14,345 nt of DNA from Phycisphaerae bacterium (GTDB lineage: Bacteria > Planctomycetota > Phycisphaerae > SM23-33): the NCBI GenBank assembly GCA_030610965.1, contig JAUWQU010000014.1, positions 1-14,345 of the forward strand, written 5' to 3'. The first letter of the stretch is position 1, and every line of letters starts with the position of its first letter. This document shows positions 1-8,018 of this stretch, in pieces. The notes below the pieces were generated by a model that saw only the letters and a program-made list of their open reading frames with translations, searched no databases and was not told the origin of the DNA. A program made the position numbers and the translations under genes.

Positions 1-1
1 G

Positions 2-91
2 CGGATCGAGCCGCGTGTGTTGAAACGCCGCCGCCACGGCTACCCCCTGATGACCAAGCCGCGAGGTGAGATGCGAAAGGAGCTTGCATGA
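2..91 (+). CDS. C-terminal end of an IS4-type transposase (partial)
   Basis: The reading frame is open from the left edge and stops with TGA at 89-91, giving 29 residues. It contains KRRRHGYPLMTKPR, which resembles the basic C-terminal tail of IS4-family DDE transposases (arginine-rich stretch, then Y-P-L-M-x-K-P-R). The catalytic domain lies outside the window, so it cannot be told whether the element is intact. I see no clear terminal inverted repeat just after the stop. The family is recognised from the motif style only. It marks the left end as a place of past insertion, consistent with the chimeric gene and doubtful ORF that follow. Confidence 0.6.
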   Translation, partial: RIEPRVLKRRRHGYPLMTKPRGEMRKELA

Positions 92-109
92 CATAACCGA
101 CTGAATATC

Positions 110-358
110 ATGGGCCTACAGACGGCAGTGCCATTCGGGACAGTCACCTATTTCTACTTTTTCTTCGCCAACATGAGCCTGCTGCTGGCCGAACACCCGG
201 AACTGTGGTACCTCGACGCGCTGCTGGCGGACGCCAATGGCACCCTCGCGGCCGCGCTGCGCGGCAGCGGCCAAGACGAGCTCGCCGACCAGGCCGAGCG
301 GCAGGCTCGGAGGCATCGCCAGGAGCTTCGCCCCGCCGCAGCGCCCCGCACTCCGTGA
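110..358 (+). CDS. Small hypothetical ORF, possibly a gene remnant
   Basis: An 82-residue frame from ATG 110 to TGA 356-358. I do not recognise it. The first 20 residues are aromatic-rich (TYFYFFF) and AT-rich. From about residue 22 the codons become strongly G/C-ending and the residues Ala/Leu/Glu-rich and helical (EHPELWYLDALLADANG, then DELADQAERQARR). That second part resembles the last helices of a TPR-like or other alpha-helical protein. No good ribosome binding site precedes the ATG. It could be the tail of a truncated gene joined to unrelated upstream sequence next to the transposase fragment. No function is proposed. Confidence 0.3.
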   Translation: MGLQTAVPFGTVTYFYFFFANMSLLLAEHPELWYLDALLADANGTLAAALRGSGQDELADQAERQARRHRQELRPAAAPRTP

Positions 359-533
359 GAGCCCTTCCTGTTCCATGCTCGCAACAATCGGCCCCGCCGG
401 GATATTCCCGTTTCGCCCGCGTTTTGAGCGACTTGGGAGGGCGGCTGGCGTGTTTCATAACGAGGCGAAGTTTGACGCGAAGTTTGTTTGGCTGATCGGA
501 ATTGGGGTAGCGAGAGATCGAAAGGGCAGACGG

Positions 534-1460
534 ATGAACAAGATTGTCGGAATGTGCCTTGCCATCGTGCCGGCAATGTGCTGGACGCTTCTCGTCGCGC
601 CGGCCGAGGGGCGGGCCGCGGACGACGCCTGGCAGCAGATGCTCAAACGGGACTTCGGCACCGGCGACGACGCGATGAAGGCCATCCGCGAGGAGGTCGA
701 AGCCGCCGCGCCGGACAAGAGGCCGGCCCTCGAAGGCAAGCTTATCGCCATTCTGGAATCTCCCGAGGCGACGGTGCCGGCAAAGCAGTTCGCCTGCCGG
801 ATGCTTCGCTACGTCGGCTCGACTAAGTGCATCCCGACGGCTGCAAAACTGCTGACCGACGTGAAGCTCTCGCACATGGGCCGGTGGGTGCTTCAGGGCA
901 TCGCGGGCCCCGCGGCCGAGAAGGCCCTGCTCGCCGCTCTGGGCAAGGCCAGCGGCAGGGTTCGCGTGGGCATTATCGAGACGCTCGGCGAGCGTCGCAG
1001 CCCGACGGCCCTTGCCGGCTTGGCGGGCCTGCTGGGCGGTGACGACCTGGCGGCCGGCGAGGGGCCCGTCGAGGTAATCCCGCCGGACGGCAAGGGCGTC
1101 AAGCTCCTGACGTACGTCTTCGCCAACGGCATACGCATGCACCGCGGCAAAGGGCCCGGCAAGGGCCAGGCCGGGATCACCGTCGTCGGCACGGACGATA
1201 AAGTGCCCGCCAAGCCAATGCCCGGCTACCACGGCTCCCGCGACATTCACGGCGACTTCCTCAACTGCGTAAGGACCAGGCAGCGCCCGTTCCGTGACGT
1301 GGAAGTATCCCACCGCACGGCGACGGTCTGCCACCTGGGCAACATTGCGTATTTGCTCAAGCGCCCGCTCAAGTGGGACCCCGTGAAGGAGGAGTTCCCC
1401 GGCGACGAGCAGGCCAACCGATTCCTCAGCCGGGCCAAACGCTCGCCTTGGGCACTTTGA
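534..1460 (+). CDS. Secreted chimera: HEAT-repeat N-terminus joined to the C-terminus of a Gfo/Idh/MocA oxidoreductase
   Basis: 308 residues. ATG 534 is chosen because AAAGGG (521-526) precedes it and it opens a typical signal peptide (residues 1-28, ending AEGRA); longer upstream frames lack both. Residues about 32-170 are helical and repeat-like (ESPEATVPAKQFACRMLRYV, then LLTDVKLSHMGRWVLQ and VGIIETLGERRSPTA), matching secreted planctomycete HEAT-repeat proteins. From about residue 174 the protein changes to the C-terminal part of a Gfo/Idh/MocA oxidoreductase: GPVEVIPPDGKGVKLLTY, DFLNCVRTRQRPFRDVEVSH, TATVCHLGNIA, LKWDPVKEEF and a final SPWAL. The NAD-binding Rossmann half and EKP-type motif are absent. 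A stretch usually seen after the GT(D/E)GK-like turn also looks shortened near residues 222-236. I infer a deletion fusion with no dehydrogenase activity. A designed two-domain protein is less likely because the oxidoreductase half is incomplete. Confidence 0.7.
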   Translation: MNKIVGMCLAIVPAMCWTLLVAPAEGRAADDAWQQMLKRDFGTGDDAMKAIREEVEAAAPDKRPALEGKLIAILESPEATVPAKQFACRMLRYVGSTKCIPTAAKLLTDVKLSHMGRWVLQGIAGPAAEKALLAALGKASGRVRVGIIETLGERRSPTALAGLAGLLGGDDLAAGEGPVEVIPPDGKGVKLLTYVFANGIRMHRGKGPGKGQAGITVVGTDDKVPAKPMPGYHGSRDIHGDFLNCVRTRQRPFRDVEVSHRTATVCHLGNIAYLLKRPLKWDPVKEEFPGDEQANRFLSRAKRSPWAL

Positions 1461-1712
1461 GAACGTACTGAACGACCGGCGGCGGACTTGTCGGCACACA
1501 GCGGCCGAGGGAGTCGGGTTTCGCCCCGGCCCGGCGGAACCAGCGATGAATGTATCGCAACTGGCCACAGAATGGCAAACGGGCAGGGTCCGGCTTGACC
1601 TGAACCCGAAGAACGATTCACCCTCCAGTCACGCGGCGAGATATTTACGGAAAGAATGCTGCTTTGACGGTCGCCGACGCTCGATGCGGAGTATATCCGG
1701 CAGGAGACATAA
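1461..1712. other. Intergenic region before the hydrolase pair
   Basis: About 250 bases separate the chimera from the first hydrolase. The only clear signal is the ribosome binding site AGGAGA at 1702-1707, five bases before ATG 1713. A TTGACG is visible in CTTTGACGG near 1664, but no -10 box sits at a usual distance, so I do not call a promoter. A 56-codon frame from ATG 1548 runs past the next start and looks like chance. Confidence 0.4.
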
Positions 1713-3926
1713 ATGACATCACGGGAATTGACAATGGGAGTTTTCGCCATGCTGCTGGGCACTCTCGGCTGTGGCTCTGTCTCAGCGCAGGACAACATTC
1801 CCTTTCGGGATTCCCTGCAACAAGCCGACGTGACACTTTCCAGGATGCAAAATGGCCAACATGATGGCCTGATACTTGGCAACGGCCATCTTTATGGGGT
1901 CGTATGGGAAAAGGATGGCGGGCTTTTCATGCGTGTCACAAAGAGCGATATATGGGATGCGCGTGTAGACACGTCGAAAGACGGCGAACTGCCGCATGTT
2001 GATATCGTTACCGGCAAGATCACCGGTTCTGTAAATGCACCTCCAAGTTATGGCCGTACCTACCCGCAACCTCGTTGCGCCGCGGCGCTGCGTCTCGGGC
2101 CGGTTCCAAAAGATATGAGTGCATGCCTTGATATTGGAAAAGGCAGTGTTACAGTCAATTCGGCGGGGCGGGCTGACACGACGCTTCGTATTCTGCATGA
2201 CAGAAACGTGCTCATGGTAAAGAGTCCCAATGCGGTGGTGCTGGAAGAGATCAAGGCGAAGACTCTGCCGGCCGCGACGCTCGGAAGATCGGGCGGTGTA
2301 TCATGGCTACTGATGAGAATGCCGGGAGACATCGATTATAAAGGGATGGACTATGCGCTGGCGGTTGCCTCAAAGGGGGATCTGAAGGTGGTTTCCCTGG
2401 TTACTTCCTTTGATATCGGGGGCGGTGACGTTCTGAAACACGCCATTGCGCTGGCGAAGAACACGATTGTGGAGAAAGAGGAAACGCTCATTTCGCAACA
2501 CGAGCGGGCGTGGCGGAAGTATTGGTCTCGCAGCGGCGTGCAACTGGAAGACAAGGTGCTTGAGCGCTGGTGGTACCGCATCCTGTATTTTGCTGGAACC
2601 ATATGCGGACCCGGCGCCGCGCCGGCCGGAATCCTGCCCCCCCTTGCCACCGACAGGACACCGTGGCACGCAGACTATCATCATAACTACAATACCTGGC
2701 AGGCATTCTGGCCGCTGCCGGCGGCAAATCACCCGGAACTGGCCGATCCGTGGATTTCCTACAATAATGACATGATCCCCAGGTACAAGAACCTGGCCAG
2801 GGCGACCTATAGTATTGATGGTTTGCATGTGCCCATCTCTTCATTCCTTCACGAGCCCGACCCCGCCAACTGCAAGAGCAGGAACAAACGCCAGATGTCA
2901 ATGAACCCCTGGGGACTGACGGTCGGGCTGGCCGGGATGACGCTGCAAAGTATGTGGCAAAAGTACCTGTGCGATCAAGATGTCAAATACATGGAGAAAA
3001 AAATCTACCCGTTTCTGAGGGAGGTGGCGACGTTCTATGTGTCCTTTATGGCCAAGTGCGGGAAAGATGATCAGGGCAGGATCGTTCTGGGGCCATCCTT
3101 CAGCCCGGAACACCCCCCCATGGGTATTGTCAACTGCCCTTTCGACATCGCCTATGTTCACTACACATTTGACGCGTTGATCGAGGCGGCGGCGGAACTG
3201 CGGGTGGATCATGACCTGGCGGAGCGGTGCCGTAAGTACCGGGAACTGCTCGGGGCGTATCCGACCGTGATGCATGAAGGCGAGGAAATTGTCGCCGATT
3301 CGCGGGGCGGCGATTATATCAAAGTACATAATATCACCGTGCCCGCGGCGCCTGTGTTTCCCGCCGATCGGGTGACGTGGTTTTCTCCTGGTTCGGAAAA
3401 GGATCTGTTCAGACGAACTATTCGGGCGACTCACTTCCGTAACGCTAACGCTCATGTCATGTTCAACATCGCAAGAGCCCGTTTTTCCATGCCGGAAGCG
3501 GTTACCAAGGCGAAAGAGTGGTTTGCCTCCCGCGAGTTGCCCAACGGCTTATTCGCATGGGTCGGCCACGGGCATGGAACCTTCATGCCGGAAATGATAG
3601 GTATTGTGGGTCTTATCGACGAGTATCTGCTGCAAAGCGTGGGGAACAAGATCCGTTTGTTCCCGTGCTGGCCCAAGGATCAGGATGCGCAATTCGCCCG
3701 CCTGCGCGCCCAGGGCGGGTTTATCGTGTCGGCGGAATTCAAGCATGGACGCGTCGCGTCGGCGACGGTAGAGAGTGTCGCCAACAAACGACTCCAGATT
3801 CTCAGCCCGTGGAAAACCGTCTTTGTGAACGGCAGGAAAGCCGCCATCGGTTCAGATGGACTCTTGACTGTGGACACCAGGCCGGGTCAAGTGTTGATAC
3901 TGTCAGAAAGGGGTAATCGAAAATGA
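1713..3926 (+). CDS. Exported GH95-like glycoside hydrolase
   Basis: 737 residues, with AGGAGA at 1702-1707 before the ATG. Residues 1-25 form a signal peptide (cleavage after SVSA). Residues about 50-260 match the beta-rich N-terminal domain of GH95-type enzymes (GLILGNGHLYGVVWEKDGG, then TKSDIWDARV). The linker HERAWRKYWSRSG (263-275) leads into an (alpha/alpha)6 domain. DYHHNYNTWQAFWP (321-334) keeps the two Asn of the GH95 active site (N325, N327), and GPSFSPEH (460-467) holds the likely acid E466. The C-terminal beta domain (IRLFPCWPKD at 647-656 onward) is typical. GH95 acts on alpha-L-fucosides or alpha-L-galactosides by inversion. The place where GH95 enzymes carry the D-x-N-F-G catalytic Asp reads GHGHGTF (618-624) with no Asp, so specificity or even activity is uncertain. 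It overlaps the next gene by 4 bp (ATGA). A 120-base sample (1861-1980) is 51% GC against 67% in the next gene (4081-4200), suggesting different ancestry. Confidence 0.75.
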   Translation: MTSRELTMGVFAMLLGTLGCGSVSAQDNIPFRDSLQQADVTLSRMQNGQHDGLILGNGHLYGVVWEKDGGLFMRVTKSDIWDARVDTSKDGELPHVDIVTGKITGSVNAPPSYGRTYPQPRCAAALRLGPVPKDMSACLDIGKGSVTVNSAGRADTTLRILHDRNVLMVKSPNAVVLEEIKAKTLPAATLGRSGGVSWLLMRMPGDIDYKGMDYALAVASKGDLKVVSLVTSFDIGGGDVLKHAIALAKNTIVEKEETLISQHERAWRKYWSRSGVQLEDKVLERWWYRILYFAGTICGPGAAPAGILPPLATDRTPWHADYHHNYNTWQAFWPLPAANHPELADPWISYNNDMIPRYKNLARATYSIDGLHVPISSFLHEPDPANCKSRNKRQMSMNPWGLTVGLAGMTLQSMWQKYLCDQDVKYMEKKIYPFLREVATFYVSFMAKCGKDDQGRIVLGPSFSPEHPPMGIVNCPFDIAYVHYTFDALIEAAAELRVDHDLAERCRKYRELLGAYPTVMHEGEEIVADSRGGDYIKVHNITVPAAPVFPADRVTWFSPGSEKDLFRRTIRATHFRNANAHVMFNIARARFSMPEAVTKAKEWFASRELPNGLFAWVGHGHGTFMPEMIGIVGLIDEYLLQSVGNKIRLFPCWPKDQDAQFARLRAQGGFIVSAEFKHGRVASATVESVANKRLQILSPWKTVFVNGRKAAIGSDGLLTVDTRPGQVLILSERGNRK

Positions 3927-6202
3927 ACGGGATTGCATTAACGTGCCCGGTCGTCGTGGCGATGATTGCCTGGGCCTTTATGGCGGCCCCGACCCAGGCT
4001 GGCGACGGTGCGCAAACGCCGGCCGTATCGGTGGACGCCTACAACGTAATCTGGGATTCGCTCGGCAAGGGCGAGCACGACTCGATGCCGCTGGGCAACG
4101 GCGACATCGGCGTCAACGCCTGGACCGAGCCGGGCGGCGACCTGGTTTTCTACATCAGCAAGACCGACGCCTGGGACGACAACGCGCGGCTGGTGAAGGT
4201 CGGGCGGGTGCGAATCCACCTGGGCCCAAGCTGCCTTGCAGGCGCCAAGCCGTTCGCGCAGACGCTCAGCCTGCGCGACGGGACGATGCGGATAACGGCG
4301 GGCGAGGGAGCGGGCGCCTCTCGCGTTCGCGTGTGGGTGGATGCGCATCAGCCAGTGGTTCACGTCGAGGCCGACACGGCCGAGCCAACCCAGGCGACCG
4401 CGTCCATCGAGTTGTGGCGGACCAAGCGGCAGGAGCACGCCGAGCTGCAGATCAGCGATATCATGCACAGCGCCCCGGCCGACGCGCGCCAGCCGACGAT
4501 AATCGAGCCGGACACCGTCCTGGCCGACCAGGCGGGTCGGGTCGGGTGGTATCACAACAACGTCAAGTCATTCGGCCCGGCGATACTCGATAAGATCCAG
4601 GGCTTTGAGGGCTTCAAGCAGGCCGACCCGCTGCTTGGCCGGACTTTCGGCGCGGTAATCAAGGCCGACAACGGCCTGCGCGTGGACGATCTTCGCCTGC
4701 GATCGCCGCGCGGCAAGACGCATCGCTTCAGTATCTACGTACTGACTCGCCATCCATCGACGCCGGAGAAGTGGATTGCGGCGATGGATGAGGCGATCGC
4801 CCGGGTCGAGGCCGTGGACGCCGCCAAGCGCCGTAGCGAGCACGAGAAATGGTGGTCGGACTTCTGGGCCCGCAGCTACATCCGCGCGGCGGACGGCTCG
4901 GCCAAGGGCGATGCCGCCTACGTCAGCCAGATGTACCACCTCCAGCGGTTTATCAACGCCTGCGCGGGGCGCGGGGCGTATCCGATCAAGTTCAACGGTT
5001 CGCTCTTCACGGTCGCCCCGGCCGGCAAGAACCCCGACTACCGGCGATGGGGGCCGGGCTACTGGTGGCAGAACACGCGCCTGCCGTACATAAGCATGTG
5101 CGCCAGCGGCGACTTTGACCTTATGAAGCCCCTGTGGCACATGTACGCCGGCGAGGTGATGCGGCTCAGCAAGTACCGCACGAAGCTCTACTGCGGCCAC
5201 GACGGGGCGTTCCTGCCCGAGTGCATCTATTTCTGGGGGCCGATCTTCAGCCAGACGTACGGCTGGCAGCCGTGGGACCAGCGGGCCGACAAGCTCCAGG
5301 CGAGCGGTTGGCACAAGTGGGAGTGGGTCGCCGGGCCGGAGCTGTGCTGGATGATGCTCGACTACTACGACCACACGCGGGACCGCGAGTTCCTCGCCCG
5401 CACGGTGCTGCCGACCTGCCGCGAGATTCTCACGTTCTTCGACCAGCACTACAAGACCGACAAGGCGGGCAAGCTCGTCATGCATCCGTCGCAGGCACTG
5501 GAAACCTGGTGGAACTGCACCAACCCCATGCCCGAGGTGGCCGGGTGCATCGCCGTTACCGACCGCCTGCTGGCCCTGCCGGACGCCGCGGCCCCGGCCG
5601 ATGAGCGGGCGCTCTGGCGGCGCCTGCGCGAGAAGCTGCCCGACTTGCCCACCCGGCAGATCGAAGGCAAGACCGCGCTTGCCCCGGCCGAGAAGTTCGC
5701 CAACAAACGCAACAGCGAGAACCCCGAACTCTACGCGGTCTTTCCGTTCCGCCTTGTGGCTCTGGGGCGAGCCAACCTCGATTGGGGCATCGAGGCTTTG
5801 CGGCGGCGCTGGGACCGCGGTGCGTCCGGGTGGCGGCAGGACGACATCTTCATGGCCTATCTCGGCCTGGCCGACGAGGCCCGCAAAAACCTCGTCGCGC
5901 GCGCCCGCAAGCACGACCGCAACGAGCGTTTCCCGGCGTTCTGGGGCCCCAACTACGACTGGACGCCCGACCAGGACCACGGCGGAATCCTGCTCAAGGC
6001 CTTCCAGGCCATGCTCATGCAGACCGACGGCGACAAGATATTCCTTCTGCCGGCCTGGCCGAAGGATTGGGACGTGGACTTCCGACTGCACGCCCCGCGA
6101 CGGACGGTCCTGGAAGGCAAGGTTCGCGGCGGGAAGGTAGTGGACCTGTTGGTCACCCCGGCCGGGCGGAAAAAGGACGTGGTGCTCCCGGCCGCGCCGT
6201 GA
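3923..6202 (+). CDS. Exported DUF5703-type glycoside hydrolase
   Basis: 759 residues, translationally coupled to the preceding hydrolase through an ATGA overlap, with AAAGGGG (3907-3913) inside that gene as ribosome binding site. Signal peptide residues 1-26 (APTQA then GDG). Residues 39-104 (YNVIWDSLGKGEHDSMPLGN, then ISKTDAWDD and GRVRIHLGPS) match the N-terminal domain called DUF5703, related to the GH95/GH65-like N-terminal beta domain. KWWSDFWARSY (309-319) leads into an (alpha/alpha)6 domain with KFNGSLFTV (356-364), WGPGYWWQNTRLPY (376-389), and HPSQALETWW (521-530), whose E527 is a candidate acid. NYDWTPDQDHGG (677-688) near the end offers D683 or D685 as candidate base. The last 50 residues (FLLPAWPKDW, then VRGGKVV) form a small beta domain. 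It probably removes a sugar from an outer-surface glycan; the exact linkage is unknown to me. The catalytic residues are inferred by analogy. Confidence 0.75.
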   Translation: MNGIALTCPVVVAMIAWAFMAAPTQAGDGAQTPAVSVDAYNVIWDSLGKGEHDSMPLGNGDIGVNAWTEPGGDLVFYISKTDAWDDNARLVKVGRVRIHLGPSCLAGAKPFAQTLSLRDGTMRITAGEGAGASRVRVWVDAHQPVVHVEADTAEPTQATASIELWRTKRQEHAELQISDIMHSAPADARQPTIIEPDTVLADQAGRVGWYHNNVKSFGPAILDKIQGFEGFKQADPLLGRTFGAVIKADNGLRVDDLRLRSPRGKTHRFSIYVLTRHPSTPEKWIAAMDEAIARVEAVDAAKRRSEHEKWWSDFWARSYIRAADGSAKGDAAYVSQMYHLQRFINACAGRGAYPIKFNGSLFTVAPAGKNPDYRRWGPGYWWQNTRLPYISMCASGDFDLMKPLWHMYAGEVMRLSKYRTKLYCGHDGAFLPECIYFWGPIFSQTYGWQPWDQRADKLQASGWHKWEWVAGPELCWMMLDYYDHTRDREFLARTVLPTCREILTFFDQHYKTDKAGKLVMHPSQALETWWNCTNPMPEVAGCIAVTDRLLALPDAAAPADERALWRRLREKLPDLPTRQIEGKTALAPAEKFANKRNSENPELYAVFPFRLVALGRANLDWGIEALRRRWDRGASGWRQDDIFMAYLGLADEARKNLVARARKHDRNERFPAFWGPNYDWTPDQDHGGILLKAFQAMLMQTDGDKIFLLPAWPKDWDVDFRLHAPRRTVLEGKVRGGKVVDLLVTPAGRKKDVVLPAAP

Positions 6203-6254
6203 CGGCGCTGCGGGCGGCGGGGCAGCCTATCGCTCCGGCAACCGTCACGTGACC

Positions 6255-6327
6255 GGTGCCATGCTTCCAGCTTTTGGGAAGCATGCCTCCGCAGAGCATG
6301 CTTCCCCAAAGCTGGAAGCATGGCACC
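6255..6327. repeat. Double-hairpin dispersed palindrome (ATGCTTCC type)
   Basis: Two 31-bp arms (6255-6285 and 6297-6327) are inverted copies apart from one mismatched position in the Ttttggg/ccccaaa part, separated by 11 bases. Each arm also contains its own small dyad, ATGCTTCC with GGAAGCAT or GAAGCAT. A related single hairpin occurs at 10011-10043. It sits about 50 bases after the stop of the DUF5703 gene. It may be a REP-like or MITE-like element, or may serve as a transcription end, though no T-run follows. Confidence 0.7.
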
Positions 6328-6329
6328 CA

Positions 6330-6357
6330 ATCCATCCCGATGTACATCGGGACGGAT
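6330..6357. repeat. 28-bp near-perfect palindrome
   Basis: The 14-bp arms pair with a single mismatch (6334 against 6353). The core TCCCGATGTACATCGGGA (6335-6352) is an 18-bp perfect palindrome. It lies between the double-hairpin repeat and the oxidoreductase gene, about 120 bases before its start. Without a loop it looks more like a protein-binding operator or a recombination-type site than a terminator. It could also be part of the adjacent repeat element. Confidence 0.6.
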
Positions 6358-6476
6358 GGCGGTGCGCTAGCGATTTTCCAGCATTGGCGTTCGCCCCGCG
6401 CGCGGATGGGTCGTGTTTCAGTTGTAGTCGCGGCAGAGGATGCGCAAACCAGGTTTCGAGCAATAAGGAGACACAC

Positions 6477-7838
6477 ATGAGCAAGAAGATCACAATGGAT
6501 CGGCGGCAATTCTTGGGCACTGCGGCCGGGGCCGGCGCGGCAGTGGCGGCGTTTACTATCGTGCCTCGGCACGTCATGGCGGCCAGCGGCAAGACCGCCC
6601 CGAGCGACAAGCTCAACATCGCCGGCATCGGCGTGGGCGGCATGGGCGGCGGGGACGTCGGCAACGTTTCCCGCGGCAACAACATGGTTGCCCTGTGCGA
6701 CGTGGACCTCAAGCGCGGCCAGCGGTCCTTCAAGGCCCACCCGCAGGCCAAGGTCTACCGCGACTTCCGCAAGATGTTCGACGAGATGTCGGACAAGATC
6801 GACGCCGTCACGGTCTCCACGCCGGACCACACGCACGCCGTGGCGGCGATGGCGGCCATCAAACGAGGCAAGCACGTATTCTGCCAGAAGCCGCTGGCCC
6901 ACTCGGTGTGGGAGGTCCGCGAGCTGATGAAGGCCGCCAAGAAGCACAAGGTCGTCACGCAGCTCGGCAACCAGGGCCATTCGACCGACTCGATCCGCAA
7001 CTTCTGCGAGTGGATCTGGGACGGGGCCATCGGCAAGGTTCACACGATCACCTGCGCATGCTCGGCCGTCAACTCCGGCGTGGGCAACCTGGAGCGGATC
7101 AAGCAGCCTGCGCCCATCCCTGACACGCTGAACTGGGACCTCTGGCAGGGCCCGGCCAAGGCACGGCCGTACAGCCCGTGCTACCTGCCTGGCGCGTGGC
7201 GCGGCTGGACTCCGTACGGCAACGGGACGATCGGCGACTGGACGTGCCACATCATCGACCCGGTCTTCTGGGCGCTGGACCTGGGCATGCCCAAGACGAT
7301 CGTGGCCGAGGCCAAGGGCTACGATTTCAAGACGCAGGGCGACGCGTATCCCAGGGGCGACCGCATCACGTACGAGTTCGCCGGCAACGCCAAGCGCGGC
7401 CCGATCACGCTTCACTGGTGCAGCGGCACCGAGCCGATGCCCCGCCCGAAGCAGCTCGAAGCGGATCGCAAGCCGATCCGGACCGGCGCGTACGTCTTCG
7501 GCGACGAGGGCGTCATCGGCTACGGCTCGCACGGAGCGGGCGGCGTTAGGCTGATCCCCGAAACCGCCATGAAGGCCTACAAGGTGCCCGACAAGACCAT
7601 CCCGCGAGCCCGCGGGCACTATGCCGACTGGCTCGAGGCCATCCGCAAGAACGCCAAGGCCGGCTCGGACTTCCACGACTACGGCGGCCCGCTGACCGAG
7701 GTCGCCATGCTCGGCGTGATCGCCCTGAAGATGCCCGGCGTGAAGCTCGAGTGGGACTCGGCCAAAATGCAGTTCACCAACTGCCCCGACGCCAACCAGT
7801 GGGTCAACCCCGCCTACCGCGAAGGCTGGACTCTGTGA
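6477..7838 (+). CDS. Tat-exported Gfo/Idh/MocA family oxidoreductase
   Basis: 453 residues. ATG 6477 is chosen over an upstream in-frame start because AAGGAG (6465-6470) lies six bases before it and it begins a Tat signal (DRRQFLG at residues 8-14, then an Ala-rich hydrophobic stretch to about residue 36). A Rossmann nucleotide-binding motif follows (GIGVGGMGGGD, 50-60). The TPDHTHA motif is at 115-121. FCQKPLAHS (135-143) carries Q-K-P in place of the common E-K-P, usual in this subfamily. The substrate domain shows GDWTCHIIDPVFWALDLG (253-270), where D254 and H258 are the conserved polar pair. Members bind NAD(H) tightly and oxidise or reduce sugars, inositols or glycosides; Tat export fits folding with cofactor in the cytoplasm. 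Its place behind two exported hydrolases suggests a glycan substrate, which is inference. It belongs to a different subfamily from the fragment in the 534-1460 chimera. Confidence 0.88.
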   Translation: MSKKITMDRRQFLGTAAGAGAAVAAFTIVPRHVMAASGKTAPSDKLNIAGIGVGGMGGGDVGNVSRGNNMVALCDVDLKRGQRSFKAHPQAKVYRDFRKMFDEMSDKIDAVTVSTPDHTHAVAAMAAIKRGKHVFCQKPLAHSVWEVRELMKAAKKHKVVTQLGNQGHSTDSIRNFCEWIWDGAIGKVHTITCACSAVNSGVGNLERIKQPAPIPDTLNWDLWQGPAKARPYSPCYLPGAWRGWTPYGNGTIGDWTCHIIDPVFWALDLGMPKTIVAEAKGYDFKTQGDAYPRGDRITYEFAGNAKRGPITLHWCSGTEPMPRPKQLEADRKPIRTGAYVFGDEGVIGYGSHGAGGVRLIPETAMKAYKVPDKTIPRARGHYADWLEAIRKNAKAGSDFHDYGGPLTEVAMLGVIALKMPGVKLEWDSAKMQFTNCPDANQWVNPAYREGWTL

Positions 7839-7849
7839 GGTTGGCAGTC

Positions 7850-7880
7850 GGTAGCCGGTAGCCGGTAGCCGGTAGCCGGT
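7850..7880. repeat. Tandem heptamer repeat (GGTAGCC)4
   Basis: Four perfect copies of GGTAGCC at 7850-7877, then a partial GGT. It begins 11 bases after the oxidoreductase stop. Simple heptamer runs of this sort are scattered in many GC-rich genomes. I see no hairpin or coding role. Confidence 0.75.
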
Positions 7881-8018
7881 GTGTCACGGCGCGGCCGAAT
7901 GTCCGCGCGTCCGGGCAATATCTGGGACATATACCACAAGAGGCCTGCGCGAGCTTTGTTAGGCGGTTATCGAGATACCTCAACCGCAAGCGCATAAGCC
8001 GAGATCGTGATAGCATCA

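Noticed and set aside
398..410. Small palindrome CGGGATATTCCCG before the chimera gene
   Set aside because: Five-base arms are common by chance, and there is no supporting promoter or gene position.
237..533. Upstream extension of the chimera gene to an ATG at 237
   Set aside because: The extension is Arg/Pro-rich without a ribosome binding site and would bury the clear signal peptide that starts at 534.
144..1568. Long open frame on the minus strand opposite the chimera
   Set aside because: It is the usual shadow of a GC-rich gene: the sequence is low-complexity and Arg/Ala/Gly-rich with no recognisable motif, while the plus frame has a signal peptide, ribosome binding site and family motifs.
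1548..1718. 56-codon frame before the GH95-like gene
   Set aside because: No ribosome binding site, composition unlike coding sequence, and it runs through the real start region of the next gene.
6249..6476. Upstream extension of the oxidoreductase gene to 6249
   Set aside because: It would translate the palindromic repeat region. The strong ribosome binding site and Tat signal both place the start at 6477.
4568..7676. Two 507-residue open frames on the minus strand (4568-6091 and 6153-7676)
   Set aside because: Both lie opposite well-supported plus-strand genes with clear domain motifs. Their length follows from high GC at third codon positions, and no family signature is visible.
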